Source: JBOHCT01 sp050699055 (lineage in GTDB: Bacteria > Actinomycetota > Actinomycetes > Streptosporangiales > JBOHCT01). Taken from it: a DNA stretch of 43,292 bases. The stretch is from the NCBI GenBank assembly GCA_050699055.1, contig JBOHCT010000006.1:1-43292 (forward strand). The letters are read 5' to 3'. The notes under the pieces are model-generated. The model was given only the letters and a program-made list of their open reading frames with translations, ran no database searches and had not been told where the DNA came from. Shown piece by piece: positions 16,886-24,856 of the stretch; within the stretch, counting starts at the first letter, position 1; every line of letters starts with the position of its first letter. The translations under genes and the position numbers were made by a program.

Positions 16886-17538
16886 CAGGCGTCTTCCGAC
16901 TCGAGATAGCGCAGCACGGCAAGCACCCGGCGGTGGTCAGCCTCCGACGGCAGCAATCCCAGCTTGGTGAAGATGCTGCTCACGTGCTTCTCCGCCGCTC
17001 CTTCCGTGACGACGAGCTCGGCGGCGATCGCGGTGTTGGTACGGCCCTCCGCCATGAGTCGCAGCACCTCACGTTCCCGCGGGGTCAGCGTGCCGAGCGG
17101 ATCCCGGTGGCGGCTGCGCGCGAGGAGCTGCTGGACGACCTCGGGGTCGAGGGCCGTGCCGCCTCCGGCTACCCGCTCGAGCGCCTCGAGGAACTCGCCG
17201 ACGTCCGCCACCCGGTCCTTGAGCAGGTATCCCACCGCGCGGGTCTCACCCGCGATGAGGTCGACGGCGTAGCGTTCCTCGACGTACTGGGAGAGGACGA
17301 CGACCGCCACCTGCGGCCAGCGGCGCCGGATCACCAGGGCGGCGCGCATGCCCTCGTCGGTGAACGTGGGTGGCATACGCACGTCGACGATGCACAGGTC
17401 AGGCCTGTCGCGCTCGACGGCGCGCAGCAGCTCCTCGCCGTCGCCGACCGCCCCGATGACCGTCGACCCGGCCTCCTCGAGGAGTCGGGTGATGCCCTCC
17501 CGCAGCAGCACGGCGTCCTCGGCGATCATGACTCGCAC
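16885..17538 (-). CDS. NarL/LuxR-family response regulator
   Basis: A 217-residue two-component regulator. The receiver domain (1-120) has the acidic pocket in IAEDAVLLREG, the phospho-acceptor Asp in CIVDVRMPP and the Lys in YLLKDRV. The LuxR-type helix-turn-helix (about 148-205) has LTPREREVLRLMAEGRTN and EGAAEKHVSSIFTKLGL. It is partnered with the upstream kinase: the GTG at 17538 lies 13 nt inside the end of the kinase gene. GTG 17538 was preferred to ATG 17529 because it supplies the full first beta strand VRVMIAED. Likely targets include its own operon, but no binding site was recognised. Confidence 0.95.
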   Translation of the reverse strand: MRVMIAEDAVLLREGITRLLEEAGSTVIGAVGDGEELLRAVERDRPDLCIVDVRMPPTFTDEGMRAALVIRRRWPQVAVVVLSQYVEERYAVDLIAGETRAVGYLLKDRVADVGEFLEALERVAGGGTALDPEVVQQLLARSRHRDPLGTLTPREREVLRLMAEGRTNTAIAAELVVTEGAAEKHVSSIFTKLGLLPSEADHRRVLAVLRYLESEDA

Positions 17539-18815
17539 GGCAGCTCCGCCCGTAGGATCGTCGGGCCACCCGCCGGGCTGTTCAATGTGAGGTCGCCGTC
17601 GACGGCGCGTGCACGGTCGCGCAGCCCGGCGAGCCCTGTCCCACGTACGGGGTCGGCGGTGCCGTGCCCGTCGTCGCCGACCTCCACGACCAGCCGGTCA
17701 GCCAGGCGATGGACATTGACCCACGCCTTGGTCGCGCGCGCGTGGCGGGCGACGTTGGTGAGGGCCTCGGCGACGATGAAGTAGGCGACCGCCTCCAGCG
17801 CCGGGTCGGGCCGGCGGGGCAGGTCGACGGATACCTCCACCGGGACCGGGCTGCGCGCGGCGAGCGCCGACAGCGCCGCGTCGAGACCGCGGTCGCTGAG
17901 CACCGCCGGGTGGATACCCCGGGCCAGGTTGCGCAGCTCGATCAGCGCCTGTTTCGCCTCCCCATGCGCCTCCGCGACCAGCTCGCGCGCGGCGTCCGGC
18001 TCGTCTTCGAAGCGCGTGTTCGCCCGTCCCAGCGTCATGGCCAGGGCGACCAGGCGTTGCTGGGCGCCGTCGTGCAGGTCACGCTCGATGCGGCGGCGCT
18101 CGGTGTCGGCGGCCGCCACCATCCGGGTACGGGTCTCCTGGAGCGTCTCCACCCGGCGGGTCAGCTGCTCCTCGCGGTTCGGCGAGAGCATCAGCCGGGC
18201 CGACCCGACCTGCGCCGAGCGTATCCCTCGCGCCAGCCACGGCGCGGCGAGCAGCAGCACCGCTCCTATCACCGCGTGGAGTGCGGCGCAGACGGCGTAC
18301 CCGAGTTCCCAGCCGAACAGCTGCCCGCCGATGGGGAGCGCCCACCCGTAGGCCGGGAACAGGATGAACGCGAGTCCGCCGCCCCACGCGGAGAAGACCA
18401 CCAGGCCCCCGGGCCACGCCAGCAGCGGCAGCACGACCAGCCCGTAACATAGCTCCAGCCACGCCCCGGGCGAGGTGATGCGGGCCCACATGCGAGCGGG
18501 CCACGACCCCTCTGGAAGAGGGTCGGGTCGGGTCTCCACGCGGGCACCGAGCAGCAGATCCGCCCGCCGCTGCTCGACGACGGCGACGCCGTGGCTGAGC
18601 AGCAGTGTGAGCCACAGCAGCGGCAGGCCGACGATCAGGATCGACAACGATGCCGCCGTTGCGAAGGCCGCGAGAGCGACGGAGAAGCTCACCGCCCCGA
18701 CCACGTAGCCCCAGGTGACATAGATCGTCGCTACCCATGTCTCAGGCGCGACGAGAGCCCGCGGCAACGCGGCCAGACCCCTGGGGCCTACCCTCTGCGT
18801 CGCGATGCCGACCAC
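17526..18815 (-). CDS. Sensor histidine kinase, HisKA_3 type
   Basis: A 429-residue membrane kinase. The N-terminal half holds about five to six hydrophobic segments in a sensor-like membrane region (YVTWGYVVGAVSFSVAL, LSILIVGLPLLWLTLLLS, LCYGLVVLPLLAWPGGLVVF, AALHAVIGAVLLLAAPW). The dimerisation and phospho-acceptor helix reads RRRIERDLHDGAQQRLVALA near residue 250, with the phosphorylated His in DLHDG. The HATPase domain has ALTNVARHA (N box), VGDDGHG (G1) and GTGLAGLRDRA (G2). The signal is probably membrane-derived, since no large extracytoplasmic loop is present. GTG 18815 follows AGGAGGACA. It is the first gene of the kinase-regulator-DUF4097 operon and is divergent from the DUF1707 gene. 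Confidence 0.95.
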   Translation of the reverse strand: MVGIATQRVGPRGLAALPRALVAPETWVATIYVTWGYVVGAVSFSVALAAFATAASLSILIVGLPLLWLTLLLSHGVAVVEQRRADLLLGARVETRPDPLPEGSWPARMWARITSPGAWLELCYGLVVLPLLAWPGGLVVFSAWGGGLAFILFPAYGWALPIGGQLFGWELGYAVCAALHAVIGAVLLLAAPWLARGIRSAQVGSARLMLSPNREEQLTRRVETLQETRTRMVAAADTERRRIERDLHDGAQQRLVALAMTLGRANTRFEDEPDAARELVAEAHGEAKQALIELRNLARGIHPAVLSDRGLDAALSALAARSPVPVEVSVDLPRRPDPALEAVAYFIVAEALTNVARHARATKAWVNVHRLADRLVVEVGDDGHGTADPVRGTGLAGLRDRARAVDGDLTLNSPAGGPTILRAELPCES

Positions 18816-18990
18816 GGTGGTGTCCTCCTGCCCTGCGCTGCCTGACTACTGGCTTCACCGACACGCTACGGGCGCCTTCGCCCCGTCACCAACCGGCAGA
18901 CTGGTGAGCCGAGGATAGGGGTAACCCCACCCCACACTGGCCGGTCAGCAGGCGCGACACGGGGCCGTCCGCCCGGCGACGGTGGATGGC

Positions 18991-19548
18991 ATGCGGCAGA
19001 ACCCCGTGACGGCGCACACCCCGGGCGCGCGGCCCTCGCGCGACGAGCGCGACAACGTCGCTCAATTGCTGTCCATCGCGTACGCCGAGGGCAGGCTCGA
19101 TGAGAAGGAGCTCGATGAGCGACTGCACCGAGCGCTCACCACCCGTACGGCCGCCGAGCTGGGCAGGTTGCTGGAAGACCTGCCGGGCCCGGACGGACCT
19201 CCCCGGCCAGCCCCCCGAGGGCCGACGCCGTCCGACCGCGGGTGGGCGATGCTGGCACACCTGCTGGGGCTGTTCACGTCATTCATCGGCCCGCTCCTGG
19301 TGGCCTTCGGCCCGGGCCGACGCTCGGGCTACGTCCGCGGCCAGGCGGTGGAGGCGCTGAACTTCCAGCTCACCTTCTTCGCCGCGAACCTGGCCCTGCC
19401 GTTCGCGGTCGCCATGACGTTCGGCCTCGCCGCGCTGTTCTACATCCCGCTGGTCCTGGGTTGGCTGTTCTTGACCCTCGCGGGCGCGGCCGGTGCCCTG
19501 CTCGGCGACACGTACCGCTACCCGTTCGTCCTCCGGCTCGTCAGGTAG
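18991..19548 (+). CDS. DUF1707 plus DUF4870 membrane protein
   Basis: A protein of about 185 residues. Residues 15-60 are a DUF1707 domain (RPSRDERDNVAQLLSIAYAE, GRLDEKELDERLHRAL), a short helical module found at the N-terminus of many actinobacterial membrane proteins. After a Pro-rich linker comes a DUF4870-like membrane domain with four hydrophobic segments (AMLAHLLGLFTSFIGPLLV, VEALNFQLTFFAANLALPF, AALFYIPLVLGWLFL). A GTG at 18982 would add three residues. Only 9 nt separate it from the DedA-GtrA gene, so the three genes to 22835 are probably one operon. Function unknown. Confidence 0.85.
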   Translation: MRQNPVTAHTPGARPSRDERDNVAQLLSIAYAEGRLDEKELDERLHRALTTRTAAELGRLLEDLPGPDGPPRPAPRGPTPSDRGWAMLAHLLGLFTSFIGPLLVAFGPGRRSGYVRGQAVEALNFQLTFFAANLALPFAVAMTFGLAALFYIPLVLGWLFLTLAGAAGALLGDTYRYPFVLRLVR

Positions 19549-19557
19549 GCCGCGCCG

Positions 19558-20595
19558 ATGGAGCCGGTCAACGCGACCCTCGACGCGCTGATGGCCTCGC
19601 CGTGGGCCCTGGCGCTGATCTTCGCTGTCTGCGCGCTCGACGCGTTCCTTCCTGTCGTGCCGGGCGAGACCGTCGTCATCGCGGGCGCGGTACTCGCGGC
19701 GTCGGGGGAACAGAACCTGCTCTGGGTGATCGTGCTCGCCGCCGCCGGCTCCTTCGTCGGCGACCACTTGTCCTACCTCCTCGGCCGCCGCCTCGGCGGA
19801 CGGGCGGTCGGACGCCTGGTGAGGGGGCGGCGGAGCCGCGTCGCGGGGGAGTGGGCGGAGAGTGTCCTGCGGACCCGCGGCGGACTGTTGCTCGTCGCGT
19901 TCCGCTTCATTCCGGGTGGCCGCACGGCCAGCACCCTGGCGGCGGGAGCGTTGGGATACCCGCTGCGGCGCTTCACCGCCTTCGACGCGCTCGCCGCGGC
20001 CTGCTGGGGCACGTACGCCGCCCTGCTCGGCTATTCGACCGGCGGGTTGTTCAAGCACAACGCTTTGCTGGCGGTCGGGGTGGGGCTCGGGGTCTCGGTG
20101 GCGCTCACGCTCGCGGTCGAGACGGTGCGTCGTCTCCGACGCGGGGTGCTCGGACGGTTTCCGAAGTTCATGGCGGTGGGCGCCACCAACGCGGTCGTCG
20201 ACGTCGGGGTGTTCAACCTGCTCCTGTTGGCCGTGCCAACCCCGTCCGCCCCCCAGCTCGTCGCGTGCAACACCGTCGCGGTGCTCGCGGCCCTCCTGAA
20301 CAGCTACGTGTGGAACACCAGGTGGACGTTCCGCGGTCAGGCGGCGTGCCGGGGTCCCGGGGCGTGGTGGCAGCGCGCGACCTTCGCGCTCCAGGCAGGG
20401 GCGAACGTGATGGTCAACGACGTGGTGCTCGGCGCGCTCGCGGCCCTCCTGAGCACGAGCGTGGTCCTCTCCGCCACCGCGTCGCACAACATCGCCAAGC
20501 TCCTGGCGATGCTCGCCGCCTCGTTGGTGAGCTTCCTCGCGATGAGGTTCGTCGTCTTCCGGAACGTTGTGCCGGAAGGGGGCGGCTCCCGATGA
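19558..20595 (+). CDS. DedA-GtrA fusion membrane protein
   Basis: A 345-residue fusion of two membrane families. Residues about 1-190 are a DedA/SNARE-associated domain: VVPGETVVIAGAVLA, SFVGDHLSYLLGRRLG, and RFIPGGRTASTLAAGALGY with the conserved Arg and Gly. Residues about 200-335 are a GtrA domain: KFMAVGATNAVVDVGVFNLLL, NTVAVLAALLNSYVWNTRWTF and a last helix ending RFVVFRNV. DedA proteins include the undecaprenyl-phosphate recycling protein UptA, and GtrA proteins are thought to flip polyprenyl-phosphate sugars. One polypeptide with both suggests coupled movement of a lipid carrier; this is inference. The stop overlaps the start of the DMT-GT4 gene (ATGA), and the fusion frame has no indel between the domains. 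Confidence 0.9.
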   Translation: MEPVNATLDALMASPWALALIFAVCALDAFLPVVPGETVVIAGAVLAASGEQNLLWVIVLAAAGSFVGDHLSYLLGRRLGGRAVGRLVRGRRSRVAGEWAESVLRTRGGLLLVAFRFIPGGRTASTLAAGALGYPLRRFTAFDALAAACWGTYAALLGYSTGGLFKHNALLAVGVGLGVSVALTLAVETVRRLRRGVLGRFPKFMAVGATNAVVDVGVFNLLLLAVPTPSAPQLVACNTVAVLAALLNSYVWNTRWTFRGQAACRGPGAWWQRATFALQAGANVMVNDVVLGALAALLSTSVVLSATASHNIAKLLAMLAASLVSFLAMRFVVFRNVVPEGGGSR

Positions 20596-22835
20596 ACGGC
20601 ATCGCTCTCGCGGCCGCGCTCGCGGGCGCGTTCTTCTATGCCTTGTCGGCGGCCCTCGAACAGCGGCAGGCGGCGGTCGCCCCGACGGGGCGTGCCCTGC
20701 ACCCCGCGTTCGTCCTCGACCTGGCGCGGCGTCCGTTGTGGCTCGCTGGGTTCGCCGCCGGGATCGTGGGCGCCGGGCTGCACGTGGTCGCGCTGGGTAT
20801 CGGGTCGCTGGCCCTGGTCCAGCCGGTCGGGGTCACCATGCTGCTGTTCGCCATCCCCATCGGCGCCGCGCTGCGCGGTCGTCGACCCGCACGCGGCGAC
20901 CTCTGGGCGGCCGTCGCCGTGGTGGTGGGTCTCGGCGGGTTTCTCGCGACGCTGCGGCCGACTCCGGCCTGGCCCGACCTGGGGGGATTCGATCTCATTG
21001 TTGTCGCGGGGCTCGCGGGGGCCGGGTTGGCCCTGGCCCTGGTCGCCGGCAGGGGTACCGGCGTCCCCCGGTCGCTCGCGCTGGCCTGCGGCGCCGGGGT
21101 GGCCTTCGGCGTCACCTCGGCCCTCATCCGGGTCCTCGCCTACCGGGCGACGGACGCGGGTGTGTCCGGCCTCATCGGCTGGCCGTCGCTGGTCATCACG
21201 TGCGTCGCCTGCGGTGGGCTGCTGCTGGAACAGGCCGCGTACAAGACCGACCGGCTCGGCGTCGTCATCGCCGTGATCACGGTCGTCGACCCCTTGGTCG
21301 CCATCACGGTCGGAGCCCTGGTGCTTGGTGAGCCGGTGCGGATGGGTCACCCACTCCTCGTCACCGCCGAGGGTCTGGCGATGGTGGTCGGTGTGATCAC
21401 CCTCGCACGATCGGCGGGCGGGACGTCGCGGGCGCGCCGCCCGGACACGTCGCCGTATCCGACGGGAGCGGGCCTCGGCACGCGGTGTCCGCGAGTGCTG
21501 ATCGGCACCGACACCTATCCTCCGGACGTCAATGGGGCCTCGTACTTCACTCGCCGCCTGGCGCACGGTCTCGCCGCGCGCGGGCACGACGTCCATGTGG
21601 TCTGCCCTTCGACGTCGGCGCAAGACACCTGGGAGACCGACGGCGTGGTGACGCTGCACCGCGTCGCCTCCATGCGTACGCCGTTCCACCGGACCTTCCG
21701 GGTGTGCCTGCTGCCCGGGGCGGGCGAGTCCGTGTCGGACGTGGTCGCAGCGGTACGGCCCGACGTCGTGCACGTTCAGGGCCACTTCCTCATCGGACGT
21801 GTCCTGTCCCGTATCGCCTCGCGGGAGGGCCTGCCCCTCGTCGCCACCAACCACTTCATGCCGGAGAACCTCGCGCCGTACGTGCCGCTGCCCTCGTGGG
21901 TCGGGCGTCCTCTCGCGGGTCTGGCGTGGCGCGACCTCGTGCGGGTCTTCCGGCGTGCCGACGCCGTGACGACCCCCACGCCCATCGCGGCGCGCCTGCT
22001 GCAAGACCGTGGCCTGGGACGTCCGGTCGTTCCTGTGTCGTGCGGCATCGACCTCGACCGGTTCTGCGCCCGGCGCGGCCGTTCTCGTTCGGTCTGCCCT
22101 ACGGGCAGTATGGCCCTGCTTTACGTGGGGCGTCTCGACGCCGAGAAGCGGGTGGGTGACCTGATCGAGGCCCTCCCCGCGGTTCGTGAACGGGTGGACG
22201 CGACGCTCGTCATCGTCGGCGAGGGATCGCGGCGGTCCGCGCTGGAGCGCCTCGCGTGGGACCGGGGTGTCGCTGCCCATGTCCACTTCCTCGGCTTCGT
22301 TCCCGACGCGGAGCTGCCGTCTGTGTACACGGCCGCCGACGTCTTCTGCATGCCCGGCGTCGCCGAGCTGCAGAGCCTGGTGACACTGGAAGCCATGGCC
22401 AGCGGCCGACCGGTCGTCGCGGCCGACGCGGTGGCGCTCCCCCATCTCGTCCGCCACGGGCACAACGGGTTCCGGTACGATCCCGGCGCCATCGACGCTC
22501 TGGCACGCCACCTCGTCGCGCTGCTCACCGACCGGGAGCTCCGCGGGGTCATGGGACTCGCGAGCCGTGCCACGGCCGCCGAGCACGACGTCTCCCGGTC
22601 GCTCGCGCGCTTCGAGGCGTTGTACGCGGACGCGTCCGCGCGAGCCGTGGCCGGCCACGCGGCGCAGATGCGGCCCAGCCTGTCGAGCCTCCGGGTCGCG
22701 AGCAGACCGGAGGACGTACACGTCCCCGCGGCCGAGCCCTCACGCCGCGGAGGTCTGTCGGCGAGCCGGTCCACGCGTCACCGCGCGGCTGATCGCGTCT
22801 GCGTGGCTGGTGACTCTAGCTTGCCAGGGAAATGA
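20592..22835 (+). CDS. DMT-family transporter fused to a GT4 glycosyltransferase
   Basis: A 747-residue fusion in one uninterrupted frame. Residues about 1-280 form nine to ten helices of the drug/metabolite transporter superfamily (NIPA-like): ALAGAFFYALSAALEQRQ, SLALVQPVGVTMLLFAIPIG, LEQAAYKTDRLG, DPLVAITVGALVLGEP. After a short Pro/Arg linker, residues about 300-680 are a GT-B fold family 4 glycosyltransferase (GTDTYPPDVNGASYF; LLYVGRLDAEKRV; VAELQSLVTLEAMASGRPVV with E-x7-E). A low-complexity tail follows. Retaining enzymes of this kind transfer sugars or mannose to lipid acceptors such as phosphatidylinositol. Start ATG 20592 overlaps the DedA-GtrA stop. An internal GTG at 21495 could allow separate translation of the transferase. 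Confidence 0.88.
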   Translation: MNGIALAAALAGAFFYALSAALEQRQAAVAPTGRALHPAFVLDLARRPLWLAGFAAGIVGAGLHVVALGIGSLALVQPVGVTMLLFAIPIGAALRGRRPARGDLWAAVAVVVGLGGFLATLRPTPAWPDLGGFDLIVVAGLAGAGLALALVAGRGTGVPRSLALACGAGVAFGVTSALIRVLAYRATDAGVSGLIGWPSLVITCVACGGLLLEQAAYKTDRLGVVIAVITVVDPLVAITVGALVLGEPVRMGHPLLVTAEGLAMVVGVITLARSAGGTSRARRPDTSPYPTGAGLGTRCPRVLIGTDTYPPDVNGASYFTRRLAHGLAARGHDVHVVCPSTSAQDTWETDGVVTLHRVASMRTPFHRTFRVCLLPGAGESVSDVVAAVRPDVVHVQGHFLIGRVLSRIASREGLPLVATNHFMPENLAPYVPLPSWVGRPLAGLAWRDLVRVFRRADAVTTPTPIAARLLQDRGLGRPVVPVSCGIDLDRFCARRGRSRSVCPTGSMALLYVGRLDAEKRVGDLIEALPAVRERVDATLVIVGEGSRRSALERLAWDRGVAAHVHFLGFVPDAELPSVYTAADVFCMPGVAELQSLVTLEAMASGRPVVAADAVALPHLVRHGHNGFRYDPGAIDALARHLVALLTDRELRGVMGLASRATAAEHDVSRSLARFEALYADASARAVAGHAAQMRPSLSSLRVASRPEDVHVPAAEPSRRGGLSASRSTRHRAADRVCVAGDSSLPGK

Positions 22836-22877
22836 GGGAGCCTTGTGGCACGATGACCGGAAGGAGGTGACCCAGGC

Positions 22878-23543
22878 ATGGGCGACCCACGGTTCGACGT
22901 TGGAGTGCTGGACATGAGCGACTCCGCCCGTTTCTTGGGCATCCACCGAAGCACGTTTCACCGCTGGGCGCGGGGCTACGCCCACGGCGGTCCCTTGCTG
23001 CACGTCCTCGCGCCAGGCAAGCCTCGGAAGGCCCGGGTGCCGTTCATCGCGTTGGCAGAGGCACACGTCCTCGACGCGCTGCGCGACGCTGGCGTCCGGC
23101 TACAGCGGATTAGGCCGGCACTCGACCGGCTGGCCCGTGAGTTCGGTCGCGAGTACGTACTGACCGCACCGAACCTGGCAACCGACGGCATCGACGTCCT
23201 GTGGGACTTCTCCAGGTCACGTGAAGGAACGGACCTCATCGAAGGGGGCACGGGTCAGGGGGTCATGCGGGAGATCGTCAAGGGCTACCTGTCGTATGTC
23301 GCGTGGGCGGACGACGGCTACCCAGCATCGATCCAACTGCCGAGCTGCCAGCCTTCGAAGGTGGTCATCGATCCTTACCGCGCCTTTGGACAACCCATCT
23401 TCGATGGTAGCCGCACCCGCGTCGCGGATGTCGCGAACATGCTGAAGGCCGGCGAGGACCCACAGGTGGTAGCCGATGAGCACGGGGTCAGCATCACCGA
23501 CGTCCGAACCGCCGCCCGCGTCCTCTTGGGCCGCGCCCCCTGA
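22878..23543 (+). CDS. DUF433 antitoxin-like protein with N-terminal helix-turn-helix
   Basis: A 221-residue protein. Residues about 10-75 look like a MerR-type HTH (VLDMSDSARFLGIHRSTFHRW). The C-terminal 60 residues are a DUF433 domain (FGQPIFDGSRTRVADVANML, KAGEDPQVVADEHGVSITDV), common in antitoxins of PIN-like toxins. It would bind its own promoter and mask the toxin that follows. The start is fixed by a strong site, GGAAGGAGGTGA at 22859-22870. The toxin gene overlaps its 3' end by 68 nt. It begins 42 nt after the glycosyltransferase stop but has an independent function, so it probably has its own promoter. Confidence 0.85.
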   Translation: MGDPRFDVGVLDMSDSARFLGIHRSTFHRWARGYAHGGPLLHVLAPGKPRKARVPFIALAEAHVLDALRDAGVRLQRIRPALDRLAREFGREYVLTAPNLATDGIDVLWDFSRSREGTDLIEGGTGQGVMREIVKGYLSYVAWADDGYPASIQLPSCQPSKVVIDPYRAFGQPIFDGSRTRVADVANMLKAGEDPQVVADEHGVSITDVRTAARVLLGRAP

Positions 23544-23925
23544 GTTCTACCTTGACGAAAACAGTGTCACCCGCAGAGTCCGCCGCCTGCTGACGGGTCT
23601 CGGCTACTCCGTACACACCCCGTGGGAGTTGTACGGCAGCAGAGAGGAAGCCGAGGGTGCCCGGGACGAGGACTGGCTGGCCAAGGTCGGCAGCCGCGGA
23701 TGGGTCGTCATCGGACGTGACGTCAAGATCTACGAGCGTCCGGTCGAGCTTCATGCCTACCGACGTGCCCGCGTGCAGGTGTTCTTGCTTCCTGGTCAAG
23801 CGCTCGCCGCCGAGCTGGTCCGCCTCATGGAGGTCAATCTCGTTCAGATTTGTGTTATCGCCAACGGACGCCAGCCGGGCACGTGGCGCCTCACGACGAA
23901 AGGACCTCAACCGTTGTCAGGGTGA
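23476..23925 (+). CDS. PIN-like toxin (VapC45/DUF5615 type)
   Basis: A 149-residue protein whose conserved part starts with EFYLDENSVTRRVRRLLTGLGY and continues with ARDEDWLAKVGSRGWVVIGRD. The acidic residues in LDEN, DEDW and GRD match the metal-binding set of PIN-like RNases. The C-terminal part (VQVFLLPGQALAAELVRL) is also as in VapC45-like domains. It would act as an RNase when free of its partner. The only in-frame ATG, at 23476, gives about 20 unconserved residues translated from within the antitoxin gene; the domain proper starts after the antitoxin stop. It is convergent with the phosphatase gene. Confidence 0.82.
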   Translation: MSTGSASPTSEPPPASSWAAPPEFYLDENSVTRRVRRLLTGLGYSVHTPWELYGSREEAEGARDEDWLAKVGSRGWVVIGRDVKIYERPVELHAYRRARVQVFLLPGQALAAELVRLMEVNLVQICVIANGRQPGTWRLTTKGPQPLSG

Positions 23926-23949
23926 CGAGGCTCCCCAGGGCGAGCGCGG

Positions 23950-23968
23950 CGTGACGGGGGTCGTCACG
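23950..23968. terminator. Candidate terminator between convergent genes
   Basis: CGTGAC (23950-23955) and GTCACG (23963-23968) form a 6-bp stem with a G-rich 7-nt loop between the toxin stop and the phosphatase stop. It slightly overlaps the phosphatase end. There is no U-run. Confidence 0.3.
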
Positions 23969-24428
23969 AGGGCTCACCTTTGCGTCGACGGGTGTGGGCG
24001 GCGAACCACGCGACCCATCCGCGCTGCCAGGGCGTCTCGACGGCGTGCTCACGGTAGTGCGCGCGGGTCCACGGGACGGCCGCGCGGGGCGGGACACCGG
24101 CCAACGTCGCCAGGCACGCGATGACCGTTCCTGTCCGACCGACCCCGCCGTTGCATGCCACCTCGACGGCCTCGCCCGCCCGAGCGCGCTCATGCAGTCG
24201 CACGATGCTCTGAGCTGCCGCGCGCCAGTTCAGCGGCAGGAGGAAGTCAGGCCAGCGTACCCACTCATGTTCCCAGGTCAGTGCCGCCTCGTGGCGACGG
24301 CGAAGACGTGCGGAGCCGAGATAGAGCCCGAAGTCGGGCGCCGGGCCGGCCGGGGGAGGGTCACCGAGCCCGCGGCCGCGGATCCGGACACCGTCGGAGA
24401 GTTGGATCGCCCCGGTAAGCGCGGTCAT
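23964..24428 (-). CDS. Protein-tyrosine/dual-specificity phosphatase
   Basis: A 154-residue phosphatase with the CX5R signature VACNGGVGRTGT; the nucleophile is Cys near 92 and the Arg near 98. An Asp in the WPD-like segment VRWPDFLLPL near 57-64 is the likely general acid. It is smaller than eukaryotic enzymes and looks like the short actinomycete family of this fold. Its substrate could be a phosphotyrosine protein or a phosphorylated small molecule. It is the last gene of a leftward set: its ATG at 24428 overlaps the cupin stop (ATGA), and the cupin follows ddl by 6 nt. Confidence 0.85.
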   Translation of the reverse strand: MTALTGAIQLSDGVRIRGRGLGDPPPAGPAPDFGLYLGSARLRRRHEAALTWEHEWVRWPDFLLPLNWRAAAQSIVRLHERARAGEAVEVACNGGVGRTGTVIACLATLAGVPPRAAVPWTRAHYREHAVETPWQRGWVAWFAAHTRRRKGEPS

Positions 24429-24850
24429 AGCAGCCGAAAATCGGCGAAGTCGAAGCCGGGGGAGACGACGCAGGTCACGAGCGCCTCGCTGGCTGCCGCT
24501 CGCGCTGACTGCCAGGTGCCCGCAGGAACGAGCAGCTCAGGGGCTTCCCCGGCCTCGACATCGGGACCAAGAGCGAGCGTCACCGGCTCCGCCGCGGGCT
24601 CGTCGTCCCGCCCTCCGAGGAACACGGTGAGCGGGCCGCCGCGGTGCCAGAGCCACAGCTCGTCCGAGGCCACCTGGTGCCAGCGTGACTCCTCGCCGCG
24701 CGGCAGGAGGAAGTAGATCGCGGTGGCGCTCGGCCGCTCGCCCTCGTACCCGGGGGCGGCGACGACGGGGTCGGTACGCCACGTCTCGCGGAACCATCCG
24801 CCCTCCGGGTGCGGTCTCAGGCCGAGACGTTCGGCGAGCGGGGGAGCCAC
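24425..24850 (-). CDS. DUF985 cupin protein
   Basis: A 141-residue single-domain cupin. The start LGLRPHPEGGWFRETW, the middle AIYFLLPRGEESRWHQVASDELW and the end WQSARAAASEALVTCVVSPGFDFADFRLL are characteristic of the DUF985 (YML079-like) family. The fold is a beta-barrel; the His and Glu in SRWHQV and SDELWLWH line a pocket, but no reaction is established for most members. It lies 6 nt after ddl and overlaps the phosphatase, so co-expression is likely. Confidence 0.9.
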   Translation of the reverse strand: MAPPLAERLGLRPHPEGGWFRETWRTDPVVAAPGYEGERPSATAIYFLLPRGEESRWHQVASDELWLWHRGGPLTVFLGGRDDEPAAEPVTLALGPDVEAGEAPELLVPAGTWQSARAAASEALVTCVVSPGFDFADFRLL

Positions 24851-24856
24851 GGCCGT

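Noticed and set aside
19279..20487. A 402-codon minus-strand frame opposite the DedA-GtrA gene
   Set aside because: Charged low-complexity shadow of the membrane-protein codons; the plus strand is unambiguous.
20337..22721. A 794-codon open frame on the minus strand opposite the DMT-GT4 gene
   Set aside because: Its translation is Arg/Asp/Gly/His-rich with no domain, as expected of antisense frames in GC-rich coding DNA; the plus-strand frame has clear transporter and GT4 motifs.
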